In this document: positions 22,928-33,047 of the stretch, one piece after another
Position numbering within the stretch: the stretch's first letter is position 1
How the letters are laid out: every line of letters begins with the position of its first letter
Source: Flaveria trinervia
Lineage: Eukaryota; Streptophyta; Magnoliopsida; Asterales; Asteraceae
NCBI GenBank assembly: GCA_025506515.1
Contig: CM046451.1
Span: 51,459,214-51,523,213, forward strand
Length of the DNA stretch: 64,000 bases
Direction: 5' to 3'
The notes under the pieces: generated by a model
The model's database searches: none
Seen by the model: the letters and a program-made list of their open reading frames with translations, nothing else
What the model was told of the DNA's origin: nothing
Program-made: the position numbers and the translations under genes

Positions 22928-24480
22928 GTCATCTGAGTGAGATGGTACCAGGCTGGGACCTTCTTCAGAAGAAACACTAAGGTTTTGTGACAGATGTCTG
23001 ATGGGATCAGCTTGAAGAGAATATCTTCATTCATATGTTCATCAGATGTAGGTGGAATCAATGGATAATTATCTCTTCTTTCTACAGTTGATGAAGTATC
23101 ACCTGAATGTATATTTCCTGCATTAGACAAGTGAAATTGGTCAAATGATTTAGTTAAAGTGTCAATATCAAACAACCAATCAGGACCATTTGTAGATTTG
23201 GGAAACGAATGTTCTTTGAATTGAACATTTGTAGATTCATCAATGATGTTCAGTCTAGGATTGAACACTCTATAAGCCTTTAAGACATAAGAATAACCTA
23301 GAAAGAATCCTTCATCAGACTTAGATGAAAATTTTCCCAAATGATCATGTGTGTTTAATATTGAGACTGGACAACCAAAGATTTGAGGAATCCAATAAAT
23401 GGTTTCCTATGAAAGATCAATCATCAGGTGTCATGTTACTTTCTTAAATAACAGAGTTTGATTTTGCACAAAGCACGATGTGTTAACTGCTTATTCCCAG
23501 AAGGTGATGGCAGTTTAGCGTCTGCTAGCATCGTTCTTGCTACTTCAATCAGTGTTCTATTTGCCTTTCAGCTACTCAATTTTGTGAGGGTTCTAGCTGC
23601 ACTGAATTGATGAGAAATGTCTTTGGTTGCACAAAAGGACTCATATTTTCATTTTTGAACTCTGTACCATTATCACTTCTTATTATTTTGACCTTAAGAT
23701 CAAGTTGATTTTCAATTTTAGTGATAAATTCTTGAATGATTGGGATGCTTCGTTTTCATGAAGTAGGAAGAACACCCATGTGAATCGAGAAAAGTCATCA
23801 ATGATCACAAACAATATTGTTTCTTTCCCATACTCATTACATGAGTTGGTCCAGAAAGATCCATGTGAAGTAATTAAATGGAGTATTGTTAGTGTTCATC
23901 AGCTTGGTTTTGTGAGACGTTTGTTGTTTCCTTTGAGGAACGCTGAACATTGATCAATAAAATTGAATTCTTTTTGAAGAAGACCAATGACATGGTTTCC
24001 TTTGACTAACTTGTTCATATTTTTAAAGTTAGTGTGCCCCAAACATCTATGCCAAGCTGTGACTCATCAAATGATGCTTTGGATAAAAGACATTTTTTCC
24101 TGGGTGATGCAGAACACAGGTTTAAGACATATGTATTATTCTCCTCGGAGTCTTTAAGACAACCCATTCATCAAGAATCTAAAATCCAGGTTTAGAATGT
24201 AGCAGTGAGTGTCTGTAAAGTGAGTGGAAATTTTTTATCGTAGATCTGAGACACACTTAGCATATTGAAATTCAACTGTTCACAGTATTCACTCTGTCAA
24301 AGCTTAGCATCCCGTTTGTCACAGATCCTTCTCCTATATTCTACCACCTTCTAAATCTGCCACCGAAAAGCTACAGTAGTTCCTTGTATGTACTTGAAAT
24401 CATGAAGGAGGGAAAGATCTTCAGTCATGTGTCGGGAGCACCACTGTCTAGTACCATAGGCATTAGAACTGTGTGGATAA
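22882..24480 (-). pseudogene. pol: Copia-3 protease and integrase, degenerate
   Basis: 23340-22882 (minus) is the integrase C-terminal region with GKFSSKSDEGFFLGYS and WLFDID. Upstream, 23560-24100 shows family segments in several frames, including the GAG-pre-integrase signature HRCLGHTNFKNMNKLV near 24000-24060. The protease triad LDSGAP is intact at 24434-24451 (Asp 24446-24448). Stops and frameshifts occur every 50-100 bp here, far more than in the RT. Confidence 0.75.
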
Positions 24481-24998
24481 ACCTATAAACAAAGAAATAA
24501 TTAGAATAAGGAACTAAGCCATGATGGTCTTGGGTTTACCGTTCCTATTCATGATAGTCACTCCTAGTATTCCCTTGAATTGTGAGTTGGATGGAGGTTC
24601 TGGGAGCTTTTGATAATGAATTGGCGAGTCATTCATCAAATCTACTGAGGTTCAGATGAATAATGAAATCATTGGTCTCTATTTCTTGTAAAAGTTTAGC
24701 CTAAATTTCATTATCAAAAGTGGTTTGCTTAGAAGGTCAAGTTTGGTTTCATTGTGAAATGATTTCTTGACCTTCCCAATCCTTCAAGTATTTCTATCAT
24801 TGTGATCTAGGTGTCCTAGATTGGTATTATGAAGATGAGGGGACAGAATGAACATAGTAGATGGTTTTGAGATGGGTTGTGTTGGGATTCTTAACCCTTC
24901 TGACTAAAGTAACAATCAGATGATTAGATTGTTCATGTCACAGATTGAAAAATACTTGTGAAATAGCAATTTTTGGTGGAGTGATTGTTATATCGAGA
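24481..24998 (-). pseudogene. Copia-3 gag-pol linker, C-terminal part
   Basis: Non-continuous coding remnants. The piece touching the Copia-4 insertion reads NNHSTKNCYFT on the minus strand (about 24950-24990), the second half of a CX2CX4HX4C knuckle whose first half is at 37435 and above. Copia-5 has NNHSTQECYFNKK at the same place, which confirms continuity across the insertion. Confidence 0.65.
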
Positions 24999-25069
24999 TG
25001 TTGGACCAAAAGAACCAATGAGCCAAGATCAGAAAACCTCTAAGTCCCACACGGTATCACAACAACTGC

Positions 25070-25560
25070 TGAAAGCCTCATCAGTAGTTTGACAAGTGCT
25101 GAAGACTTCAACAGCTGAAGATCAAGTGCTGAAGACCTTAACTGCTGAAGAACCAAAGTGCTGAAGTACAACAGCTGAAGAACACAAGTGCTGAAGCTGA
25201 AAGACCAAAGTACTGAAGTACAACAGCTGAAGAGTTCACAAGTGCTGAAGATCAACAACTGATGTACAAAGTCTGAAGACAAAGACTGAAGACATCAGCT
25301 GATGATATCTACTGAAGTCATCAGCTGATGAAACGCCTGAAGGTCAAAGTCTGAAGATCAAGTACTGAAGCCTCAGTAGTTTGTCACAACTGCTGAAGAG
25401 TACTTCTTCAGTAGTTGTGATATCAGTAGTTTTATTTTCTTTTTCAGTAGTTTTGTAAAACGACTGAAGAGCTTGTTCTTCAGTCGTTGTAGTTTCAGTA
25501 GTTTTATATTTTGTACTTAACTTGCTGATATGTTCTCAGTAGTTGTGAACATTTCAGTAG
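25070..25560 (+). repeat. AACTACTGAAG hairpin array in Copia-4 U3
   Basis: Dozens of CTGAAG, AGTGCTGAAG, CAGTAGTT and related words. Two strong hairpins end the array: 25384-25420 (16-bp stem, one mismatch, 5-base loop) and 25459-25488 (perfect 12-bp stem AACGACTGAAGA / TCTTCAGTCGTT, 6-base loop). The first part, about 25070-25280, is a tandem of 20- to 40-bp units with AGTGCTGAAG. It ends about 80 bp before the TATA box. Confidence 0.85.
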
Positions 25561-25638
25561 TTTGTTAAGATTTAGTTATTTCTGTATTGGATCTGCCAGT
25601 TGTCACTTTCCGTGATAACAGCAGTGACTGTTGCACTC

Positions 25639-25646
25639 TATATAAG
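25639..25646 (+). promoter_or_regulatory. TATA box of the Copia-4 5' LTR
   Basis: TATATAAG in a clear promoter context, followed by about 240 bp of R/U5 to the LTR end. The same site is at 37183-37190 in the 3' LTR. No CAAT-like element was sought further. Confidence 0.75.
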
Positions 25647-25892
25647 GAGTGACAACCTATTGTAATCATTGAGCGATATGAGCAATTGAATGGAATGATG
25701 ATTGATTTGATTAGAAATATTCTACATCTATAAACATTCCTAGAAATCAGAAATCATATTCTCTCCCTATAACCGTATGCGATCTTAACGCTTACATATA
25801 TCGTTTGCTTGCTACAATTTGTCTAATTCGTGTGTGTATTCCGCTGCTTTATATTCTGATACATCAAACTTGTGATCACTGATCCTGTCAAA

Positions 25893-25904
25893 TGGTATCA
25901 GAGC
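25893..25904 (+). other. Primer binding site (tRNA-Met), Copia-4
   Basis: TGGTATCAGAGC two bases after the LTR end. Confidence 0.95.
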
Positions 25905-26123
25905 AGGTTAATCATTGATCGATCTAATAATTGATCATTGAAACTGCTATTCAAGATCCAAGTTTGATTGAATTAGCTTTTGTTTTTGCAAGAAACGGTT
26001 ATAGAGATTGAATTTTTCTGTATTTCTGCTCATTCATCCTGAGATCTTTTCTTGGTTCTCATTGAGTTTGTTGTGGTTTGTCTAAACCTTTTAAAACTTG
26101 AACTAAATGTTTTTGAACTGAAA

Positions 26124-27732
26124 ATGACCACTCCCTCCAATGATCCTCACAATACTGGTTCCTCAACCAAGCCTCTATGCTGGTTAGGAATGAGTATAAC
26201 ATATGGCAAAGACGTATGCTCCATCACCTGTCTGTTAACAGCGCAGGGTGTTGGACATCAGTGGTACATGGTCCACACAAGCCTATGGTGAATAACCCGG
26301 AAACCAATCAAATGGTTCCGAAGAGGAGGGAGCAATACTCAGATGAGGATAAAAAGTTGCTTGAGATTGATGCAAAAGCCCATGGAATTCTGGCCATGGC
26401 TTTGCCCAATGAAATCTATTCTGGGCTAATGCATCATGAAACTGCCCATGACCTCTGGATTGCTTTGAAAGAACAATTTGGAGGAACAGATGAGGTCTTG
26501 GCAAATAATAGAGAAATTCTTGCCCAACAATATGAGACATTCTCTCATAGAAAGGGTGAGACACTGACTCAACAATATGAGCGGTTTTCTTGTTTGATCT
26601 CTGAACTAAAAATGGTCAAACTTGAATACACCAATATTCAGATGAATAACAGATTTCTCAGATCACTGCCTGAGAGATGGGACACATATACTATTGTCCT
26701 ACGCTCCAGTGCAAGTTTGGACAAACTATCTCTCACCCAACTCCATGGGAAATTGCTCACTTTTGAGAGAGAGATAGAACAGAAGAGAAAGCTGTCTTCA
26801 TCTGGAAAGCTCACTGAAGACTTTATTAAGGCAACACTGCCTTGGTGGGTCATGAGTCAGAATATGCTGCATCTGAATGCCAGTATGATGAGCATATTAA
26901 TTTCTCTTCGAGCACTTCTAATTCTGCATTTGTAAGTGTTGATGGTCAGTTTACTGGAGGTAATAATGACAATTTATGTTTCATTATGGATGATCTCAAG
27001 GGGATTGCTGATGATGACTTAGAAGAGATGGATATTTTGAGCCAAATGGCCTTGATAAATATCAGATCTCAGAAGTTCTACAAAAGAACTGGAAGAAAAT
27101 TCCCAGGACTCTCTGGCAAAACCAAAGTTGGTTTTGACAAGAGCAAGTTGAGGTGTCACAAATGCCAACGGCTTGGACACTTTGCAAGAGAGTGTAGATC
27201 AACTGGATCAAACTCTACTGCACCCTTTGTGACTTTTCCTGGCAACAGTCAACAAAACAGAGGGCAACATCCTGTCACATCTAGTCATCATCCTCAACAA
27301 CAATCTCCGGCATATTTTGTTCCTCAGGGTCAAATGCCTTATCAGTACCCTTGTTATTACATGCCACAGTCAAGTCAAGTTCAAGTTCCTATGACACCAC
27401 AACCTCATGCATTACCAGAACCTCAGCCTTCCCTATCTCATCAACAACCTTCATCTCAACAACACAGCTTCTTCACCCCAGGAGTTGTTGACTGGAGCAG
27501 TTTACCAGATGACTTGTCTGGTCATGATCAACTGTTCTCAGGTGCTGGTCAACATGGTGGTGACAGTCCCTTTGGGAATCTAGCTCTTATGGCTTTGGAG
27601 TCTGCTGATACTTCATCTTCCAATGCCTCTACACCTCAGGTATCACAGGTATCCTCTGAGGCAAAAGCCAAATTATGTTCTGAACAATGCATAGCAGCAT
27701 TTGCTTCCATTAGAGAAGCAAATGTAGCTTAA
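26124..27732 (+). pseudogene. gag: Copia-4 gag, two frameshifts
   Basis: The ATG at 26124 opens MTTPSNDPHNTG; a frameshift near 26170 moves to the 252-residue frame 26177-26935 with YNIWQRRMLHHL, a UBN2-type capsid core (LWIALKEQFGG, YERFSCLISELK, LPERWDTYTIVL). A second frameshift near 26850 moves to 26842-27732, which contains the CCHC knuckle CHKCQRLGHFAREC (about 27155-27200), then a Gln/Pro/Ser-rich tail. All expected capsid and nucleocapsid parts are present. Given near-identical LTRs, the two shifts may be assembly errors. Confidence 0.85.
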
Positions 27733-28962
27733 TTAATAAGAACATTGAGCTAGAACAAGTAATTTCCAAAAACAAAGCTGAGTTTGAGTTTGTGCTCAAA
27801 GATAAAAATGATGAGGTTATAAACTGAATTGCAAAATAATTGATGATAAGGCTAGAGAAGATGTACTTTAGAGAAGTACAAAGATCTCAAAGAAACCCTT
27901 GCAGTTACCCAGGTCGAGTGTGATAGATGGGTACAATCATGCAAAGGTTTTGAAATGCTTCTTAGTAAGCAATCTGCTTCAAATGTGAAGTTTGGAATTG
28001 GTTACAATCACACTGCTCCACCTACAGATTTTACCCCAAGAGCAGAGGTAGAATCTGATGGTGAGAGTGATAACCAATCCATCAGTCATGTGATCTACCT
28101 TCTGATACAGCACAATCAGAAGTAGCAGTCAGTATCAAGTCCTCTTTGAACCTATCAGCTGATGTTGATGGTCCAAATGCTGACATTCACATGATCAATA
28201 GTTGATCAACTCAGGAGTCAATCCTGAAGGTCCTGAAAGGACTGGAGAGCAGGATTCAACTCCTGAAGTTCAAACTTCAACTGCTGTCAGTACTGAAGAG
28301 AAGAAAACTGGCAGTAGAAAGAGTTTGAAGACTACTAAAGATGCTGTCAAGAAAGCAACCAATGCTTCCAAAGCATTGAAGAACAAGTCTTTGTTGCTTC
28401 ACCATCTTTAGTTGATGATCAACCTAAGATGAAGAAGAAACCATGTGAAGTATGTGGTTTGTTCAATCATCTTACAGATGATTGTTGGTACAAAAGAGGT
28501 TCCAAACTCAAACAAAAGGAAGAAATTAATGAGAAAATGGTAAAAATGAAAACTGAGTTTGAGACCACATTTGTATCAGCAACATCAAATCCTGTAACCC
28601 TTAAGTCCTTAAAGCAATCCAAAAAGGAAGGAGTTAAACAGGTGACAGCTGAGGGTGCTCAAAAGAAGAAGGTGCAACATAGGACCTTATCTAACTCCAC
28701 TAGCAATGTGTCTGATGAGCTGAAAGCTTTATCACAAAATCAGACACAGCTGGTGATGATGGTACAACATCTGTTGGGTAGAGTTAACCAACTAGATTCT
28801 CCTATGTTGAAACCACAGAAAAGGAGGTCTAAGCCAAAGGACTCCTCTTCTGCACCATCTTCTTCCTCTCAGGCTGTTGTTACAAATAAACATGCTAGTT
28901 TACCATCTATTGATGAGACCAGGCCCAAAACCAAAAAGGTTTGGGTCTCTAAAACTAACTGA
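27733..28962 (+). pseudogene. Copia-4 gag-pol linker with second zinc knuckle
   Basis: 27733-28200 is Lys/Glu-rich and broken. 28202-28411 is polar. 28429-28962 (177 residues) starts at a CX2CX4HX4C knuckle (CEVCGLFNHLTDDC) and continues as a long basic Ser/Lys/Gln region ending TKKVWVSKTN, which in the family marks the approach to the protease. It may be an RNA-binding extension of Gag. Confidence 0.65.
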
Positions 28963-29482
28963 TTGTTTATTATTGCAGGGTTCTTCAACATGCCAAAATA
29001 GCATCTGGTATGTAGACAGTGGGGGATCCATGCACATGACTGGGAACATCTCTCTTCTTCATGACTACTCTCAAGGAAAGAAGGGATTTGTCTCTTTTGG
29101 CAATGATGCTAGGGGTTACATCATCGGTAAGGGCTTTGTCTCCAATGGAGAAATCAAATTTGATGATGTTAATCATGTGGAAAATCTCAAGTACAACCTC
29201 TTGAGTGTCAGTCAAATGTGTGATAAAGGCCATGTTGCCCTTTTCACAAGTCAAAACTGTAGGATTCTGTCATCCAAAGTTTTGCCCTTGATTGACAAGG
29301 TGTTGGATGATCACACTCTCCTGAAAGCCAACAGGACAGGAAGAGTGTATGCCTTAGATCTCTCTAAGAAGATAGATCTCAAAGGTAATCCTTGCCTATT
29401 TTCCAAAGCCTCTTTTCAAGAATCTAAACTATGGCACAGGAGGCTTGGTCATGTTAATCTCAAAAATGAATCAGCAGCTTAG
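28877..29482 (+). pseudogene. pol: Copia-4 protease and GAG-pre-integrase
   Basis: A 201-residue frame. The triad DSGGS is intact (Asp 29015-29017) in WYVDSGGSMHMTGN. Then follow FGNDARGYIIGKG, NLLSVSQMCDKGH and the zinc-region start LWHRRLGHVNLKN. A frameshift around 29470 leads into the integrase frame. This is the best preserved protease in the window. Confidence 0.88.
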
Positions 29483-30320
29483 CCACAATAGTTTAGTCAG
29501 AGGCTTACCAATAAAGGAGTTCCACTGTGATGAAACTTGCACTGCTTGTTTAAAAGGAAAACAGCACAAGGTCTCATTTCCTCCTATTGAAGTGTCCAAG
29601 TCCACTGCCTGCTTGCAATTACTGCATATGGATCTATTTGGTCCTGTGAGAGTAATGAGCATGGCAAAGAAGAAATACTGTCTGGTAATTGTGGATGATT
29701 ACTCCAGATTTGTATGGACTTTCTTTCTACATTCAAAGGATGAGGCTGCTCAGAAGATTATCCACTTTGTGCTGTACATTGAGAAGCAGTATTCCCTTCC
29801 AGTCAAGTGTATTAGGAGTGATAATGGAACTGAGTTCAGAAATCATACACTTGATGACTTCTATCTCTCAAAGGGAATCAAAAGGCAGTTCAGCATTCCA
29901 AGGACTCCGGAACAAAATGGAGTAGTGGAGAGAAAGAACAGGACCCTCATTGAAGCTGCAAGGTCCATGCTGGCTGACTCAGGTTTGCCATTGACCTTTT
30001 GGCCGAAGCTGTCAACACAGCTTGTTATGTGCAAAATAGAGTTTTAGTAAATCAGAGGTTGATGAAGACTCCATATGAAGTTCTCCATCATTTGGCTCCA
30101 CTGATTTCATTTTTCAAAGCATTTGGGTGTCCCTGTTTTATTCTCAACACAAAGGATCAACTCCACAAATTTGATCCTAAGGTGGATGCAGGATACTTTG
30201 TTGGTTATTCATCTACTTGCAAAGCATACAGAGTCTTCAACTGCAGAACAAAGATGGTTGAAGAAACTCTACATGTTAAGTTAATGAATCTCCAAAGGAC
30301 AAGATTCCACAAAGTCCTGT
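29445..30320 (+). pseudogene. pol: Copia-4 integrase
   Basis: Frame 29445-30047 carries the zinc region CTACLKGKQHKVSF and the complete catalytic triad: Asp 29631-29633 in HMDLFGP, Asp 29820-29822 in SDNGTEF, and Glu 29928-29930 in GVVERKNR. A frameshift near 30000 moves to 29999-30496, with LAPLISFFKAFGCPCF and VGYSSTCKAYRVF. Catalytically complete, so only the frameshift prevents function. Confidence 0.9.
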
Positions 30321-32291
30321 GGAGTTATTTGATCTGGACATACTGCAATATGTTCCTTATCAAACTCCTGCTGTTGCTCCTGTCAACAGTTCACCACCTG
30401 GTGGTACTGCTGATGATGATGATGATTGCAGTACTCACCTCTTCAGGTTTAGTGATCATGCGCTGCCTGATTCAACTAGACCTGATGTTCCTGTAGCGCC
30501 AGTAGCACCATCCACAACAAATGCTGATGAGATTTCTTCGAATTCAACTTCCTTTGAATTACCATCCACTGATTGGTTTCAAGGAAATGATTCACCATCA
30601 CCATCTGTTGCTGCTGAACCGGCTACAAACACTTGCACAGATCTCATTGTGTATCAAGATCTGAAGAATCACCCCATGTCTCAAATCATTGGTGATATCA
30701 CTGCTGGAGTATCAACAAGAAGTCAATTGTCAATTTCTGCTTCTATGCTCTCTTCATCAGTCAGCAAGAGCCAAAGAATTATCACATTGCTTTAAAGGAC
30801 AATGGATGGGTTGATGCCATGCAGCTTGAGCTTCTTCAGTTCAAGAAACAGCAAGTGTGGGAACTGGTTCCTCTACCTCCAGGTAAGTGTGCAATAGGCA
30901 CTAAATGGGTGTTTAGGAACAAAACTGATGAAAATGGGCTTATTGTTAAGAACAAGGCCAGACTGGTTGTTCAGGGGTTTGCACAAGAAGAAGGTATTGA
31001 TTATGATGAAACCTTTGCCCCTGTAGCCAGACTGGAAGCAATTCGATTGTTTTTAGCTTATGCTGCTTATCAAAAACTTAAAGTCTTTCAAATGGATGTC
31101 AAAAGTGCATTTTTGTATGGAAAAGTTAAAGAAGAGGTTATGTATGTCAACCTCCAGGCTTTGAGGACAACAAACATCCTAATTGGGTGTATAAGCTTGA
31201 TAAAGCTCTTTATGGGTTAAAACAAGCTCCCAGAGCCTGGTATGAGACATTATCAAACTTTCTTCTGGAAAACAATTTCACTAGAGGCTCCATAGACAAG
31301 ACTTTATTTATTAAGAAAGCTGGGCAGCATAATCTACTTGTTCAAATTTATGTAGATGATATATTTTGCATCCTCTGATCCAAAGTTGTGTGATGCCTTT
31401 ACAAAGTTGATGCAACAGAAGTTTGAAATGAGTGCCATGGGAGAATTACAGTTCTTTCTGGGGTTGCAAATCAAACAAAAGGCTGATGGAATTTTTATTC
31501 ATCAATCCAAATATACAAAAGATCTTTTGCAAAAGTTTGATTTACAAAACTGTAAGCCCTGTTCTACTCCCATGAGCAGCACCACACAACTGGACTCAGA
31601 TCAGAAAGGTAAAGTGGTTGATGAAACACTTTACAGATGTATGATTGGGTCCTTGATGTATTTAACAGCTTCTAGACCAGATATTATGTTTGCTACATGT
31701 GTTTGTGCTAGATTTCAGGCTGCACCTAAAGAGTCTCATCTGATTGCAGTCAAGAGGATCTTTAGATATCTGCAAGGCACTCCATCTCTAGGTTTATGGT
31801 ATTCTACCAGACATTCTGGTAAATTAGTTGCTTTTTCTGACAGTGACTATGCAGGGTGTAAGTTGACCAGGAAATCAACTTCTGGTGGATGTCAATTCCT
31901 AGGCAACTGCTTGATTTCTTGGCAGAGCAAGAAACAGACCTCAGTTGCTACATCCACTGCGGAAGCAGAGTACATTGCTGCTGCAAGCTGTACATCTCAG
32001 GTACTCTGGCTTCAAAACCAACTTTTGGATTATGGCATTACAGAGACTAAGACTCCATTGTTAATGGATAGTGCTTCAGCTCTTTGCATTGTCAAAAATC
32101 CAGTCCAGCACTCTAGGACCAAACATATAGAGATCAGACATCATTTTATAAGGGATTGTTTTGAAAAAGGTCTGATTGATCCTAAGTTTGTGCCCAGTGC
32201 TGATGAGCTTGCAGACATTTTTACTAAGCCTTTGGATAGTTCAACTTTCCAAAACCTGGTGTTAAGGCTTGGTATGCTGCAGCTAGAATAG
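30319..32291 (+). pseudogene. pol: Copia-4 reverse transcriptase and RNase H
   Basis: 30319-30795 is the Ser/Pro/Asp-rich spacer. RT: 30819-31220 has GTKWVFRNKTDENG, KARLVVQGFAQEEGIDYDETF and VFQMDVKSAFLYGK, with a frameshift near 31140. 31187-31378 has KLDKALYGLKQAPRAWYE and the catalytic YVDD, with a second shift just after it near 31370. The third frame, 31356-32291 (311 residues), is unbroken: MGELQFFLGLQI, SRPDIMFATC, DSDYAGCKLTRKSTSGGCQF, TAEAEYIAAA, DSASAL, and a terminal GMLQLE then stop. RNase H looks fully functional. Confidence 0.92.
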
Positions 32292-32960
32292 GTGACAACT
32301 ACTGATGATCTCAGTAATTCATATTGATGATCATGAGTGCCTGTCACATATAAGTACTGATGAGCTCTTTTAACCTCAGTAGTTTTTATAACTACTGAAG
32401 GCTAAAAGTTCTCACAAGTACTGAAGTACTTCATCTGTTCTAAACTACTGAAGTAGTTACAACTACTGATGCAGTCATAACTACTGAAATCAGTAAAAAC
32501 AGATAAGTACTGATGTCCTATGAAACAACTGAAATCAGCCATAAAGACTGATGAATGTGTTGAGGACAGTTTGAAACAGCTGAAAAGCTAAGAATTGACG
32601 AAAACAGCTGAAGAGAACTTTCTCCTCAGTCGTTTGTACCACTGCTGTTTCATTTTAAACAACTGAAGCAAAACCACGTCTTCAGCAGTTTTATAACTAC
32701 TGATGACCAATACCAAGTCTTCAGTTGTTTACAACAGCTGATGACAAAACCACTGTCTTCAGTAGTTTCATAACTACTGATGACAAACACCATGTCCTCA
32801 GTTGTTTCAATCACCTGAAGTCAAAACCACGGTCTTCAGTAGTTTTCTAAACTACTGATGCCTAACACCGCGACTTCAGCTGTTTCAACGTCTGAAAGGA
32901 TAATACCATGTCAACGGTCGTTTAAAACTACTGATGACTAACACCACATCCTTCAGTCGT
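32292..32960 (+). repeat. Hairpin array between Copia-4 pol and its extra gene
   Basis: Non-coding. From 32640 to 32930 there are about five tandem units of about 55 bp, each of the form AACTACTGATGAC ... TCTTCAGT(T/A)GTTT, where the two halves are inverted repeats of each other. The 5' half (32292-32640) holds looser copies, such as AACTACTGAAGTAGTT. The words are the same as in the LTR array (25070-25560), but the units are not a copy of the LTR. It ends 17 bp before a TATA box. Confidence 0.85.
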
Positions 32961-32976
32961 TTCCTCACCCGTACCC

Positions 32977-32984
32977 TATAAATA
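32977..32984 (+). promoter_or_regulatory. Candidate internal promoter (TATA box) for the extra gene
   Basis: TATAAATA lies 64 bp before the ATG at 33048. The intervening sequence is pyrimidine-rich (CTTATCTTCTTCAAACC), as in plant 5' leaders. A hairpin array of the LTR type lies directly upstream. The layout array-TATA-leader repeats that of the LTR U3. Inferred from position and motif only. Confidence 0.6.
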
Positions 32985-33047
32985 CCCTTAACCTGAGCTC
33001 TCCATGCTTATCTTCTTCAAACCTAACGTTCCTCTCCAACAAATTTC

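Larger units (their letters stand above)
24999..25890 (+). mobile_element. Copia-4: 5' LTR (892 bp)
   Basis: Starts TGTTGGACC and ends GATCCTGTCA. The 3' LTR at 36543-37434 has the same length and differs by only a handful of substitutions and short indels, mostly in homopolymers (my reading: roughly 99 percent identity). A third copy is the solo LTR at 50984-51911. Order: hairpin array, TATA box, R/U5, primer site. Flanks are GAGAT on the left and AAGAT on the right, an imperfect target duplication if one T was lost at the left junction. Confidence 0.97.
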